Below the pieces are notes generated by a model. It worked only from the letters and a program-made list of their open reading frames with translations. It searched no databases and was not told the DNA's origin. A stretch of 64,000 nucleotides of DNA, from the NCBI RefSeq assembly GCF_019734195.1, contig NZ_JAASHM010000002.1, positions 169,585-233,584 of the forward strand, written 5' to 3'. Source of the stretch: Clostridium sp. K13. GTDB lineage: Bacteria; Bacillota; Clostridia; Clostridiales; Clostridiaceae. Position numbers and translations under genes: made by a program. Below, piece by piece: positions 9,102-18,515 of the stretch (position 1 is the stretch's first letter; the number at the start of each line of letters is the position of its first letter).

Positions 9102-9512
9102 ATGGAATATTTGATAAAAGATGCATCTAAAAAACTTAATATTTCAATATATACTCTTAGATATTATGACAAGGAAGGATTAACTCCCTTTGTTAAAAAG
9201 GATGAAAATGGCGTAAGAAAATATACAGATGAGGATTTAGAATGGATAAGAATGCTTATAAATCTTAGAGATATTGATATGCCAATTTCTAATATTAAGG
9301 AATATATAGAATTATACTTAAAAGGTGATGAGACTATAGAGCAAAGAAGAGACCTAATGTGTAGATATAGAGAATATATAAAGAAAAAGGTTGAAGATAC
9401 GATAAGTAGCCTAGAAATGGCTACAGAAAAATTAAGAAATTATGATTCTGTAGTTGCGGATATATTAGATGATACAAATTTATTTGAAAATAAAAAAATA
9501 TATAATAAGTAA
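9102..9512 (+). CDS. MerR-family regulator (AdhR-like)
   Basis: A compact 136-residue MerR protein: N-terminal winged helix with IKDASKKLNISIYTLRYYD, followed by a dimerisation helix and no large effector domain. GAGGG lies upstream of ATG 9102. The short form and the TAGAGT operator dyad in its own promoter fit the AdhR/NmlR branch, which responds to reactive carbonyls. No sensor cysteine is obvious apart from the single Cys in MCRYREY. It leads an operon with an alpha/beta hydrolase that begins about 37 bases later. Confidence 0.87.
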   Translation: MEYLIKDASKKLNISIYTLRYYDKEGLTPFVKKDENGVRKYTDEDLEWIRMLINLRDIDMPISNIKEYIELYLKGDETIEQRRDLMCRYREYIKKKVEDTISSLEMATEKLRNYDSVVADILDDTNLFENKKIYNK

Positions 9513-9548
9513 ATTTTGGCCAAAGTTTCACTAAGTGAGAGGTGTAAA

Positions 9549-10514
9549 TTGATAAAAAGATTAATAGTTGGTGGGGTAGTTTGTTTTGCAGCAACAGAAA
9601 CAGCAATAGCTTCATATTTATTAAAAAGAACTCTTATAAGGAGTAGGGCTGATGTTGAAAGAACTAAAAAGATGTCAGGAACAAATTGGGTTAAATATAT
9701 TACTGAAATACAGAAGAAAAAAGAGTGGCTTATGAAGCAAGAACATGAAGATGTATATATAAAATCAAATGATAATTTAAAGCTACACGGAATATTATTT
9801 CATAAAAGATCTTCAAAAAGGATAGTTATTTGTTTACATGGATATTCAAGTAAGGGAGGAACAAGTGATTATACTGCTATATCTAAATTTTATTTAGATA
9901 GGGACTTTAATATTCTTATGATAGATGCTAGAGCACATGGAGCTAGTGAAGGTAAATATATTGGGTTTGGATGTTTAGATAGGAATGATCTTATGAAATG
10001 GATACAATATGTCATAAATTTATTAGGTGATGATTGTGAGATATTATTACATGGTACATCTATGGGCGGAGCAACTGTACTAATGGCATCGGGATTAGAG
10101 CTTCCTACTAATATAAAAGGAATAATTTCTGATTGTGCATTTACTTCACCTGCAGACATATTTACTAATGTATTAAAAAATATGTATCACATATATCCTT
10201 ATCCTATTATAAACATAGCAAGCGTAATTAGTAAAAAGATAGCAGGTTATGGATTAGACCAATGTAATTCAGCTGAAGAGGTAAAGAAAGCGAAGACTCC
10301 AATATTATTAATTCATGGAGATAATGATACCTTTGTTCCATGCTGTATGAGTGAGGAAATATATGAAAACTGTGCCTCACCAAAAGCTTTATTTATAGTC
10401 AAGGGAGCTGGACATGCTGAATCTTATTATAAGGATACACAAGAATATCAAAAGAAAGTTGATGATTTTATAAAGAGATATTTTTCTAATAGGGAAGTGA
10501 AAATTAATTTTTAA
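9549..10514 (+). CDS. Alpha/beta hydrolase with N-terminal membrane anchor
   Basis: About 321 residues. A hydrophobic N-terminus (about 4-25) suggests a signal anchor, followed by an alpha/beta-hydrolase fold. LHGYSSKGG forms the oxyanion region, GTSMGG is the nucleophile elbow (Ser near residue 172), and the likely acid and base are the Asp of HGDND and the His of GAGHAES. TTG 9549 is preferred because GAGAGGTG lies 6 bases before it; an earlier TTG at 9516 has no ribosome binding site. Substrate unknown. It sits between merR and the ligase/condensation remnant, so it may have served a small lipid or peptide pathway now broken. Confidence 0.8.
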   Translation: MIKRLIVGGVVCFAATETAIASYLLKRTLIRSRADVERTKKMSGTNWVKYITEIQKKKEWLMKQEHEDVYIKSNDNLKLHGILFHKRSSKRIVICLHGYSSKGGTSDYTAISKFYLDRDFNILMIDARAHGASEGKYIGFGCLDRNDLMKWIQYVINLLGDDCEILLHGTSMGGATVLMASGLELPTNIKGIISDCAFTSPADIFTNVLKNMYHIYPYPIINIASVISKKIAGYGLDQCNSAEEVKKAKTPILLIHGDNDTFVPCCMSEEIYENCASPKALFIVKGAGHAESYYKDTQEYQKKVDDFIKRYFSNREVKINF

Positions 10515-12015
10515 GGAAATAGATAATAAAAGATTATATCCATTAACAGCAGCACAAAGATTACATTTTTTTACTTTAAAGTATTGTCCTAAAAAGCAAG
10601 TATTAAATATAGGAACAAGTTTAACTATAAATGAAGATATTAATTTTAATATCTTAAAAGAATCTATATATGAAGCATATTCTAGATGTGAGTCAATGAG
10701 ACTTAGGTTTGTTAGTGATTCAGAAGGAAATGTGATGCAATATGTAGCCGATAAAGATGATAAGTTACCAGTAAATGACGTATGTAATATTATAGAAAGG
10801 TTTGATGCCGAAGTATTAATATATGATAATAATAGATTAGATGTTGCAGAAGTTGTAAAAAGTAAATGTCCTAAAATAAAGTTTATAGTTTCAATGTCAG
10901 AAAAGTCTAATCCTGATTTTGCTTTATCCTTAAATGAGCTAATGCAAGAAAATAAAGGGGATTTTTATATAGATATCGATAATGAAAAGTTATGTACAAT
11001 ATTATTTACTTCGGTAACTACAGGAAAAAGTAAGGGGGTAATGCTTAATCATAGGAATCTTACTGATAATGTAACTTCAGTTGATATGAAGCTTAAGCCA
11101 GGAACAGTTTCAATGACAGTATTACCTATAAATCATGTTTTTTGCTTTACGATGGATATATTAAAGGGAATATATTGTGGTCTATGTATATGTATAAATG
11201 ATTCTATGATAAGAGTATCTAAAAATTTGAAGTTATTTAAGCCAGAGATTATGTGTCTTGTTCCAATGGTAATTGAAGGTTTATATAATAAGCTTATAGA
11301 TGGAAGTGTTATATTGCCTAAGAAACTTGTGGCAAAAGCTGCGTTAGGAGGAAATCTAAAAAAAATTTTTAGTGGAGGAGCATATTTAAATCCTAAATTT
11401 ATTGATGGTTTTAAAGAGTTTGGAATAGATATAATACAAGGTTATGGTATGACAGAGTGTTCGCCTGTAATAAGTACTAACTTACCTGGAAAGATAAAAA
11501 AAGAATCAGTAGGACAACTTATATCTAATTGTGAGGCAAAGATTATAGATGAAGAGATTTATGTTAAAGGATCAAGTGTTATGATGGGATATTATAAGAT
11601 GCCTAAGGAAACAGAAGAAACATTAATTGATGGATATCTTAAAACTGGTGATTTAGGGTATATAGATGATGACAATTATATTTATATAACAGGAAGAAGA
11701 AAAAATTTGATAATTTTAGCCAATGGAGAAAATGTATCACCAGAAGAAATTGAAAATGAACTAACAATAAATAGAATGGTAAAAGAAATAATTGTTAGTG
11801 AAGAGAGTAATAGAATAAAGGCTGAAATATTCCCTAACTATGATTACTTAAGTAAGAAGAAAATTAAAAATGTTGAAGAAGAAATTAAGAGTATTATTGA
11901 TAGGTATAATGCTGAAACTCCTATTTATAAAAGAATTACTACTCTTAAAATAAGAGAAACAGAATTTGATAAGACTACATCAAAGAAGATAAAAAGAGAA
12001 TATGTTAATAAATAA
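10501..12015 (+). pseudogene. Deletion fusion of an NRPS-like condensation protein and an AMP-forming acyl ligase
   Basis: The open frame from 10501 starts with an NRPS condensation-domain N-terminus (KRLYPLTAAQRLHFF, then SIYEAYSRCESMRLRF), but has no ATG, GTG or TTG before 10696. After about 80 residues it passes abruptly (near 10770) into the middle of an AMP-binding enzyme. The ligase part has YGMTECSP, YLKTGDLGY, GRRKNLI and a C-terminal Lys region, but its first roughly 100 residues are missing. The P-loop motif reads TSVTTGKSKG, with Val where the family has Gly. Together these point to an in-frame deletion joining two genes, and probable inactivity. The 439-residue product from ATG 10696 may still be made. 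Confidence 0.72.
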
Positions 12016-12023
12016 TATTATTA

Positions 12024-12055
12024 AAGGCTGTCTTTAAAAGGCAGCCTTAGTTAAT
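12024..12055 (+). terminator. Terminator after the ligase remnant
   Basis: AAGGCTGTC pairs with GGCAGCCTT across a short TTTAAAA loop, followed by a moderately T-rich tail. Confidence 0.7.
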
Positions 12056-12231
12056 TAGTAGAAATATAAAATACAATTTAACATTATTTTTAATTATATT
12101 AATTTATATCATTTACATTGAAATATGCTAACTATATAATTAGGATATTAATTAATAAAATATATTATAAATATATTTTTTAGATTAAGTAAAAGATAAA
12201 TATATAAACTAAAAAGATAGGGGGAATAGGC

Positions 12232-14382
12232 ATGAAATCATTAAAAATTGCTTGTACCGAAAGAACTAGAAATTATTTTTTCACAGATAGGGAAACTATA
12301 GAAGTTGGTACAACTGATTATACTGATGTAGCAGCTGCTGTAGTTAATGAAAGTGATATAGAAAGTATCAATGATATATATGATACAAGATTTGGAATAG
12401 CTATATTTGTTTTAGCTGAAACAGATGAAATTAATGATGAAATTAAAAGTAAAGTACATAAGATATTAAATATAAATGAATTAAATGAAGAGATATTTAG
12501 TAAGGAAGTAAATAAAGCAGCTGATAAATATGAAGAAGAAATGTTGCCACCATTTTTTGATGTATTAAGTGAATATTCAAGAAGAGGAAATTTACAGTTT
12601 GCTTGTCCAGGCCATCAGGGAGGACAATATTTTATGAAGCATCCTGCTGGAAGAGCGATGTATGAGTTTTTTGGTGAAAATATATTTAAATCAGATATAT
12701 GTAATGCAGATGTTGATTTAGGAGATTTATTAATACATGAGGGGCCAGCAATGTCAGCTCAAACTTATGCAGCAAAAGTATATAATGCCGATAAGACGTA
12801 TTTTGTAATGAATGGAACAAGTACATCAAATTCTGTTGTAATAAATGCAATAGTATCCCCTGGGGATTTAGTTTTATTTGATAGAAATAATCATAAGTCT
12901 ATATATAATTCAGCTTTAGTTTCAAGTGCAGGAAAACCTGTATATTTAGAAACATCACGTAATCCTTTTGGGTTTATTGGTGGAATAGATGCTCATTGTT
13001 TTGATGAAAAATATTTAAGAAGCGAAGCAGCTAAGGTTGATGATAAAAAAGCTAAAGAAAAGAGACCTTTTAGATTAGCTGTTATTCAGCTTGGGACTTA
13101 TGATGGAACTATATACAATGCAAGACAAGTAGTTGATAAGATAGGACATCTTTGTGACTATATATTATTTGATTCTGCATGGGTAGGATATGAACAGTTT
13201 ATTCCAATGATGAGAGATTGCTCACCCTTATTATTAGATTTAAAACCAGAAGATCCAGGAATATTGGTTACACAATCTATTCATAAGCAACAAGCAGGAT
13301 TTTCACAAACATCTCAAATTCATAAGAAGGATAGCCATCTTAAAGGTCAAAAGCGTTATGTGGATCATAAGAGATTTAATAATGCGTATATGTTATATGC
13401 TTCAACAAGTCCATTCTATCCATTATTCGCAGCTTTAGATGTTAATGCAAGAATGCAAGATGGAGAAGCAGGAAGAAAACTTTGGGCTGATTGTATAAAA
13501 GTTGGAGTTGAAGCAAGAAAAGATGTTTTAGAAAGATGTGAATTATTAAAGCCATTTATCCCACCAGTAGTTAAGGGAAAGCCATGGCAGGATTTTGATA
13601 CAGAAGAAATAGCTAATGATATTGAATTCTTTAAGTTCTATCCCGGAGAAAAGTGGCATTCATTTGAAGGCTATGGAGAAAATCAATATTTTGTAGATCC
13701 TAATAAATTTATGTTAACAACTCCAGGAATAGATGTAGAAACTGGTGAGTATGAAGAGTTTGGTATACCAGCAACAATACTGGCAAATTACCTAAGGGAT
13801 CATAGAGTAGTGCCAGAAAAAAATGATCTAAATTCAATATTATTCTTATTAACACCAGCAGAAACTACATCTAAAATGAAAGGGCTTGTAGATCATCTTG
13901 TTAGGTTTGAAAATCTTATAAAAGATGATGCGCCATTAAGTGAAGCTTTACCAAGGCTTTATGAGAAGCATGAAGAAAGATATAAAGGTTATACAATAAG
14001 AAGACTATGCCAAGAAATGCATGATTTCTATAAGAAAAATGATGCAAAGACTTATCAAAAATTATTATTTAGAAGAGATTCACTACCAGAGTATGTTATG
14101 AATCCTAATGAGGCTAATATAGAGCTTAAGAGAAATAATGCTAAGTTAGTACCTTTAAGTGATATTGTTGGAGAAATTGCATTAGAGGGAGCTCTTCCTT
14201 ATCCACCAGGAGTATTTTGCGTAGTGCCTGGTGAGAGATGGAATATTGTAGCTCAAAAGTACTTCTTAATTTTAGAAGAAGGGATAAATAAATTCCCAGG
14301 CTTTGCTCCAGAAATTCAAGGTGTTTACCTTGAAAAAGAGAATAATAAAGTAAGAGCTTATGGATATGTTTTAGATAAGTAA
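12232..14382 (+). CDS. Ornithine decarboxylase, PLP-dependent fold type I (inducible/biodegradative type)
   Basis: Converts ornithine to putrescine and CO2 in the cytoplasm. The 716-residue length, an N-terminal wing domain and a fold-type-I PLP core match the Lactobacillus/E. coli ornithine decarboxylases. Visible signatures are CPGHQGGQ (about 125), DLLIHEGPA, ADKTYFVMNGTS, DSAWVGYEQF and the PLP-lysine motif SIHKQQAGFSQTSQ (Lys about residue 357). The C-terminal domain has EGALPYPPGVFC. Lysine decarboxylase is a less likely alternative, given the close resemblance to the lactobacillar ornithine enzyme through the core. Monocistronic; no antiporter adjacent. Confidence 0.88.
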   Translation: MKSLKIACTERTRNYFFTDRETIEVGTTDYTDVAAAVVNESDIESINDIYDTRFGIAIFVLAETDEINDEIKSKVHKILNINELNEEIFSKEVNKAADKYEEEMLPPFFDVLSEYSRRGNLQFACPGHQGGQYFMKHPAGRAMYEFFGENIFKSDICNADVDLGDLLIHEGPAMSAQTYAAKVYNADKTYFVMNGTSTSNSVVINAIVSPGDLVLFDRNNHKSIYNSALVSSAGKPVYLETSRNPFGFIGGIDAHCFDEKYLRSEAAKVDDKKAKEKRPFRLAVIQLGTYDGTIYNARQVVDKIGHLCDYILFDSAWVGYEQFIPMMRDCSPLLLDLKPEDPGILVTQSIHKQQAGFSQTSQIHKKDSHLKGQKRYVDHKRFNNAYMLYASTSPFYPLFAALDVNARMQDGEAGRKLWADCIKVGVEARKDVLERCELLKPFIPPVVKGKPWQDFDTEEIANDIEFFKFYPGEKWHSFEGYGENQYFVDPNKFMLTTPGIDVETGEYEEFGIPATILANYLRDHRVVPEKNDLNSILFLLTPAETTSKMKGLVDHLVRFENLIKDDAPLSEALPRLYEKHEERYKGYTIRRLCQEMHDFYKKNDAKTYQKLLFRRDSLPEYVMNPNEANIELKRNNAKLVPLSDIVGEIALEGALPYPPGVFCVVPGERWNIVAQKYFLILEEGINKFPGFAPEIQGVYLEKENNKVRAYGYVLDK

Positions 14383-14413
14383 ATTTATAATAAAAAGATA
14401 TAATTATTAAGGA

Positions 14414-14451
14414 TAAACTTCGTTCTATATATTTAGAGCGGAGTTTTTTTG
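14414..14451 (+). terminator. Terminator after ornithine decarboxylase
   Basis: AAACTTCGTTCTA pairs with TAGAGCGGAGTTT (two G-U type mismatches), followed by TTTTTT. Confidence 0.8.
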
Positions 14452-14574
14452 TGAAATTTAAAAGCTGAATTACCATAAAAGTTTTTGTATTAAAATAATG
14501 TAATGTTTTTTATAGAAATAAATTAAATTTGATATAAAATATAACTATATACAAAATTTACAAGAGGTGAAAAT

Positions 14575-15609
14575 ATGAATAGGGGATTTTATAAGAGAGT
14601 ACAAGATGAATTAAATAATAATAGGAATATTTATATAGCAACTATTATAAGAGATAAAGAGGACAAGCTATTTGAAAAGAAAATATTAATAGTTAATAAT
14701 GAAGTAATAAGTGAAAATGAAGATGATATAGATTTTTACAAAAATATTGTGGAAAAAATTAATTTTAATGAATGTGGAAAAATATTAAGGATTAATGAGG
14801 AGCTTGAAATTATAATAGAGAATATTATATCAAAACCTAGCCTTGTAATTTGTGGAGGGGGACATATTGCATTATCATTAGCAAGTATGGCAAAAATGTT
14901 AGATTTTAACGTTACTGTTATTGATGATAGAGAAGAATTTGCTAACCAGAATAGGTTTCCAGATGTTGATAATATAATCTGTGATAACTTTAATGATGCA
15001 TTAGATAAAATAGAGTTCAATAGAAATTCATACTTTGTTGTTGTTACAAGAGGGCATAGAGCAGATCAGGATTGTGTTGAAAAGATATTAAAAAATGACT
15101 TTAGATATTTGGGTATGATAGGAAGTAAGGCTAAAGTGGCAAATTCAATAAGACAGTTATTAGAAAAGGGATATACTACAGAAGAAATAAATAAAGTAAA
15201 TGCTCCAATTGGGCTTAATATAGGGGCTAAAACTCCAGCAGAAATATCAGTAAGTATTATGGCACAAATTATTCAAGAAAAGAATAGTAAAAATTTATCT
15301 ACTATTGATGAAGAAATATTAAATAATATTATTTATGAGGATAGAAAAAAAATATTAGTAAGTATTTTAGATAAAAGAGGATCATCACCAAGAGGTATTG
15401 ATGCTAAAATGCTTGTTAAAGATGATAGTAGTTTTATTGGAACTATTGGTGGCGGAGTTGTTGAAAATGCAGCTTATGAGAAAGCTTTAGAGTTAATAAA
15501 GGAAGAAAAATCACATATAGAAAGTTATGATTTATCAAATTCAGTAGCGGCAAAACTTGGTATGGCATGTGGGGGTACAATAAAGGTATTTTTTGAATAT
15601 ATAAAATAA
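14575..15609 (+). CDS. xdhC: XdhC/CoxI-family molybdenum hydroxylase maturation factor
   Basis: Accessory protein that binds molybdenum cofactor, protects its sulfurated form and delivers it to xanthine dehydrogenase-type enzymes. In this 344-residue protein the Rossmann-like XdhC domain (CGGGHIALSLA, then VIDDREEFAN, about 95-220) precedes the CoxI-type domain. The latter is at the C-terminus (LDKRGSSPRG and IGTIGGGVVE, about 260-344). In many bacteria the order is reversed. AGAGGTG precedes the ATG. It leads the purine permease and dehydrogenase genes, which supports the role. Related clostridial aldehyde-oxidoreductase maturation factors exist, so the partner enzyme is inferred from context. 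Confidence 0.85.
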   Translation: MNRGFYKRVQDELNNNRNIYIATIIRDKEDKLFEKKILIVNNEVISENEDDIDFYKNIVEKINFNECGKILRINEELEIIIENIISKPSLVICGGGHIALSLASMAKMLDFNVTVIDDREEFANQNRFPDVDNIICDNFNDALDKIEFNRNSYFVVVTRGHRADQDCVEKILKNDFRYLGMIGSKAKVANSIRQLLEKGYTTEEINKVNAPIGLNIGAKTPAEISVSIMAQIIQEKNSKNLSTIDEEILNNIIYEDRKKILVSILDKRGSSPRGIDAKMLVKDDSSFIGTIGGGVVENAAYEKALELIKEEKSHIESYDLSNSVAAKLGMACGGTIKVFFEYIK

Positions 15610-15653
15610 ACACGAAAAATACCTTAAAATTATAGTTTAGATATAAAATAGTT

Positions 15654-15693
15654 AAAGACAAACTTTTCAATTGAAGTTTGTCTTTAATTTTTG
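15654..15693 (+). terminator. Terminator after xdhC
   Basis: Perfect 12-bp stem AAAGACAAACTT / AAGTTTGTCTTT with an 8-base loop, then a T-rich tail. Confidence 0.85.
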
Positions 15694-15800
15694 TGTTTAT
15701 ACAAGAAAAGAGTTAAAAAAATAAAAAAAACGAAAAAAGTGTAAAAAAAACTAGAAAAATATACACATAATTCAAAATATATGATAAAATCATCCTGTAA

Positions 15801-15846
15801 ATAAAAACGTACATTTTTCAAATAAAACAAAAATATTGTTCGTAAA
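15801..15846 (+). promoter_or_regulatory. Possible PurR-like operator pair before the purine permease
   Basis: AAAAACGTACATTTTT (15803-15818) and, in inverted orientation, ACGAACAATATT (complement of about 15832-15843) resemble Bacillus PurBoxes (CGAACATTA core). The spacing between cores is about 27 bases, roughly one helical turn longer than the usual 16-17. No purine riboswitch core was seen here. Tentative. Confidence 0.3.
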
Positions 15847-15876
15847 AATATTTTGCTATTTATAGGGGGGCATATA

Positions 15877-17193
15877 ATGAAAACTGGAAGTGTTTATGAA
15901 TTAGAAGGAAGAGTACCTTTAAAACAAGCTATCCCATTGGGGATTCAACATGTATTAGCTATGTTTTTAGGAAATGTATCACCGTTAATAATAGTATGTG
16001 GACTTTTAGATATTCCATTAGAAACTAAATCAATGTTGATTCAAAACTCAATGTTTGTAGCAGGTGTTGCAACTTTAATTCAATTATATCCAATTTTAAA
16101 GGTTGGAAGCGGTCTGCCTGTTGTTATGGGCACAAGTTCAGGGTTTATAGGTACACAAAAAGCTATAGGAGTTACTTATGGATATTCAGCAATAATGGGA
16201 GCTTCATTAGTTGGTGCTTTATTAGAAATAGTTTTAGGATTCTTTATTAAACCATTAAGAAAATTATTTCCACCTATAGTAACAAGCTTAGTCGTTATAT
16301 CTATAGGACTTTCATTACTTCCTGTAGGAGTAAAGTATTTTGCAGGTGGAGCTGGAGCTGCTGACTTTGGTTCTAAAAATCATTTAATAGTAGGAACAGT
16401 AGTAATTTTAGTAATAATAGTGTTACAAAATTTCACAAAAGGGTTTATAAAAACATCAGCAATATTAATAGGAATAATAGTAGGATATATATTATCGATA
16501 GTTATGGGAATGGTTGATTTCACAGCTGTAAAAGAAGCAGCATGGATAAGTTTACCTAGACCATTTGTTATGGGATTTGAATTTAGATTAGATGCAATAA
16601 TTTCAATGGCAATAATGTACATTGCAACTACAGTAGAAACAATAGGAGATATTTCTGCTATTGCAGTAGGTGGTCTTGGAAGAGAAGCTACAGATAAGGA
16701 GTTAGCTGGAGGGGTTGTTGCAGATGGTGTTTCAAGTTTTATAGCCGCTTTATTTGGAGTTGCACCAAATACTTCATTTAGCCAAAATGTTGGACTTGTT
16801 GCAGTAACTAAGGTTGTAAATAAATTTGTAATTATGACAGGAGCTGTATTTTTAATTTTAGCAGGATTCTTTCCAAAATTAAGTGCAATACTTTCGGTAA
16901 TGCCACAATCAGTTCTTGGAGGAGCTGCTGTTATTATGTTTGCAATGATATTTGTTAGTGGATTACAATCGTTATTTAGAGAAAAATTAGATTGTAGAAA
17001 TGGATTAATAGTTGCATTAGCTATAGGGATTGGGGTTGGAATAGGTAATGTTCCAGAAGCTTTAGCGCAATTACCAACTTGGGTTAGTAATATATTTGCA
17101 CAAAATGGTATAATAATGACATTTGTTATAGCAACTGTATTAAACTTAGTATTACCACAGGATAAAGAAAAAAGTGAACTAGTAAATGTATAA
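15877..17193 (+). CDS. NCS2-family uracil/xanthine (purine) permease
   Basis: A 438-residue proton-coupled nucleobase transporter with about 14 hydrophobic segments. Family signatures include PLGIQHVLAMF near the N-terminus, GSGLPVVMGTS, the ETIGDISA motif with the key Glu in helix 8, and PNTSFSQNVGL in helix 10. The chosen ATG has AGGGGGG upstream; an ATG-like start at 15853 would precede that site. Its place between xdhC and the dehydrogenase genes indicates xanthine, hypoxanthine or urate uptake. It is about 75% similar by eye to the broken paralogue at 22943-24282. Confidence 0.88.
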   Translation: MKTGSVYELEGRVPLKQAIPLGIQHVLAMFLGNVSPLIIVCGLLDIPLETKSMLIQNSMFVAGVATLIQLYPILKVGSGLPVVMGTSSGFIGTQKAIGVTYGYSAIMGASLVGALLEIVLGFFIKPLRKLFPPIVTSLVVISIGLSLLPVGVKYFAGGAGAADFGSKNHLIVGTVVILVIIVLQNFTKGFIKTSAILIGIIVGYILSIVMGMVDFTAVKEAAWISLPRPFVMGFEFRLDAIISMAIMYIATTVETIGDISAIAVGGLGREATDKELAGGVVADGVSSFIAALFGVAPNTSFSQNVGLVAVTKVVNKFVIMTGAVFLILAGFFPKLSAILSVMPQSVLGGAAVIMFAMIFVSGLQSLFREKLDCRNGLIVALAIGIGVGIGNVPEALAQLPTWVSNIFAQNGIIMTFVIATVLNLVLPQDKEKSELVNV

Positions 17194-17204
17194 AATTTTT
17201 ATAA

Positions 17205-17243
17205 AAAAGGGCTTATATCTAATAATGATATATAGCCCCTTTG
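17205..17243 (+). terminator. Hairpin between the permease and the dehydrogenase genes
   Basis: AAAGGGCTTATATC pairs with GATATATAGCCCCTTT with one bulge. The T tail is poor (TTTGTTG), so it may be a partial terminator or an RNA processing/stability hairpin. It would allow different levels of permease and enzyme. Confidence 0.55.
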
Positions 17244-17267
17244 TTGAGTTTATAGGAGGAGAATAAT

Positions 17268-18065
17268 TTGTTTACGATTAGAAATTATGTAGTAGCAGAA
17301 AGCTTAGAACAAGCATATGAATTAAACCAAAAAAAGAACAATGTTGTTTTAGGGGGAATAGGCTGGCTTAAGATGGGTGGAAGAAATATTCAAAATGCCA
17401 TTGATTTATCAGCCTTAGGTTTAGATAAAATAGAGGAAGATGAAGAGTGCTTTAAAATAGGATGTATGTGTACATTAAGACAATTAGAAACTGATAAGAA
17501 CTTAAACTCTTATTTTGATGGAATTATTTCAAAGTCATTAATACATATTGTAGGAGTTCAATTTAGAAATTGCGCCACTATAGGAGGTAGTATTTACTCA
17601 CGTTTTGGATTTTCTGACATATTAACTTCATTATTAGCATTAGAAACATATGTAGAACTTTTTAATGGTGGAATAATACCATTAACTGAATACAGAGATA
17701 TGCCTTATGATAATGATATTTTAGTAAGGGTAATAATAAAGAAAGATAATAGAAAAGCAGCTTATTTAACACATAGAAATAGTGCTACGGATATTCCAAC
17801 TTTAGCAGTTGCAGCTTCTAGAGTAGAGAAGAGATGGAATATTGTAATTGGAGCTAGACCACAAAAGGCTATTAACATAAATGCAGCAGAACTTTTAAGT
17901 GAAGTTCCTACACAAAATGAAATTGATGATGTAGTTAATTATGTTATGGAAAATATTAAATTTGATAGTAACATGAGGGGAAGTAAGGAATATAGAAAAA
18001 TACTAGCAAAAGTATTTATAAATAGAGCAATAAGTGAAATTACAGGAGGAAACTATGGAAATTAA
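17268..18065 (+). CDS. Molybdenum hydroxylase FAD-binding subunit (XdhB-like)
   Basis: The flavin subunit of a xanthine dehydrogenase-type enzyme passes electrons from the Fe-S clusters to NAD+ or another acceptor. 265 residues. The FAD-binding segment begins with NNVVLGGIGWLKMG (about 24-37), and FRNCATIGGSIYSRFGFSDI (about 100-119) is the second FAD motif. The start is TTG, with TAGGAGGAG 7 bases upstream. It overlaps the Fe-S subunit by 11 bases, showing tight co-translation. Confidence 0.9.
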   Translation: MFTIRNYVVAESLEQAYELNQKKNNVVLGGIGWLKMGGRNIQNAIDLSALGLDKIEEDEECFKIGCMCTLRQLETDKNLNSYFDGIISKSLIHIVGVQFRNCATIGGSIYSRFGFSDILTSLLALETYVELFNGGIIPLTEYRDMPYDNDILVRVIIKKDNRKAAYLTHRNSATDIPTLAVAASRVEKRWNIVIGARPQKAININAAELLSEVPTQNEIDDVVNYVMENIKFDSNMRGSKEYRKILAKVFINRAISEITGGNYGN

Positions 18066-18513
18066 ACTATGGATAAACAATAAACTTTTTCAAGATAATG
18101 TAGAAGCAGATATGTTATTAATTGATTATGTAAGGAGCAAAGGATTTTTTAGTGTAAAAAGAGGGTGCGAAACTGCAAATTGTGGATTATGTACTGTTCA
18201 CTTAGATGGAAAACCAGTCTTATCATGTAGTACTCTTGTAATGAAAGCAAATGGAAAAAAGGTAACAACACTTGAAGGGTTACAAGAAGAGGCAGAGGAA
18301 TTTGGAGCATTTATGGCAGACCAGGGAGCAGAGCAATGTGGTTTCTGTAGTCCAGGATTTGTTATGAATGTATTAGCTATGAAAAAAGAGTTATCAAATC
18401 CTACAGAAGATGAAATTAAGCATTATTTAGCGGGCAATCTTTGTAGATGTACAGGATATATGAGCCAATTAAGAGCTATAAAAAACTTCTTAGAAGCTAA
18501 AAAGGAGGATTAA
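18055..18513 (+). CDS. Molybdenum hydroxylase 2Fe-2S subunit (XdhC/CoxS-like)
   Basis: 152 residues carrying two [2Fe-2S] clusters. The N-terminal plant-type ferredoxin cluster is bound by GCETANCGLC plus a Cys in LSCS. The C-terminal helical cluster is bound by QCGFCSPG and NLCRCTGY. ATG 18055 is chosen for the GGAGG 6 bases upstream; a GTG at 18034 would extend further into the previous gene. Two bases separate it from the molybdopterin subunit. Together with its neighbours it makes a three-subunit hydroxylase. Confidence 0.93.
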   Translation: MEIKLWINNKLFQDNVEADMLLIDYVRSKGFFSVKRGCETANCGLCTVHLDGKPVLSCSTLVMKANGKKVTTLEGLQEEAEEFGAFMADQGAEQCGFCSPGFVMNVLAMKKELSNPTEDEIKHYLAGNLCRCTGYMSQLRAIKNFLEAKKED

Positions 18514-18515
18514 AT

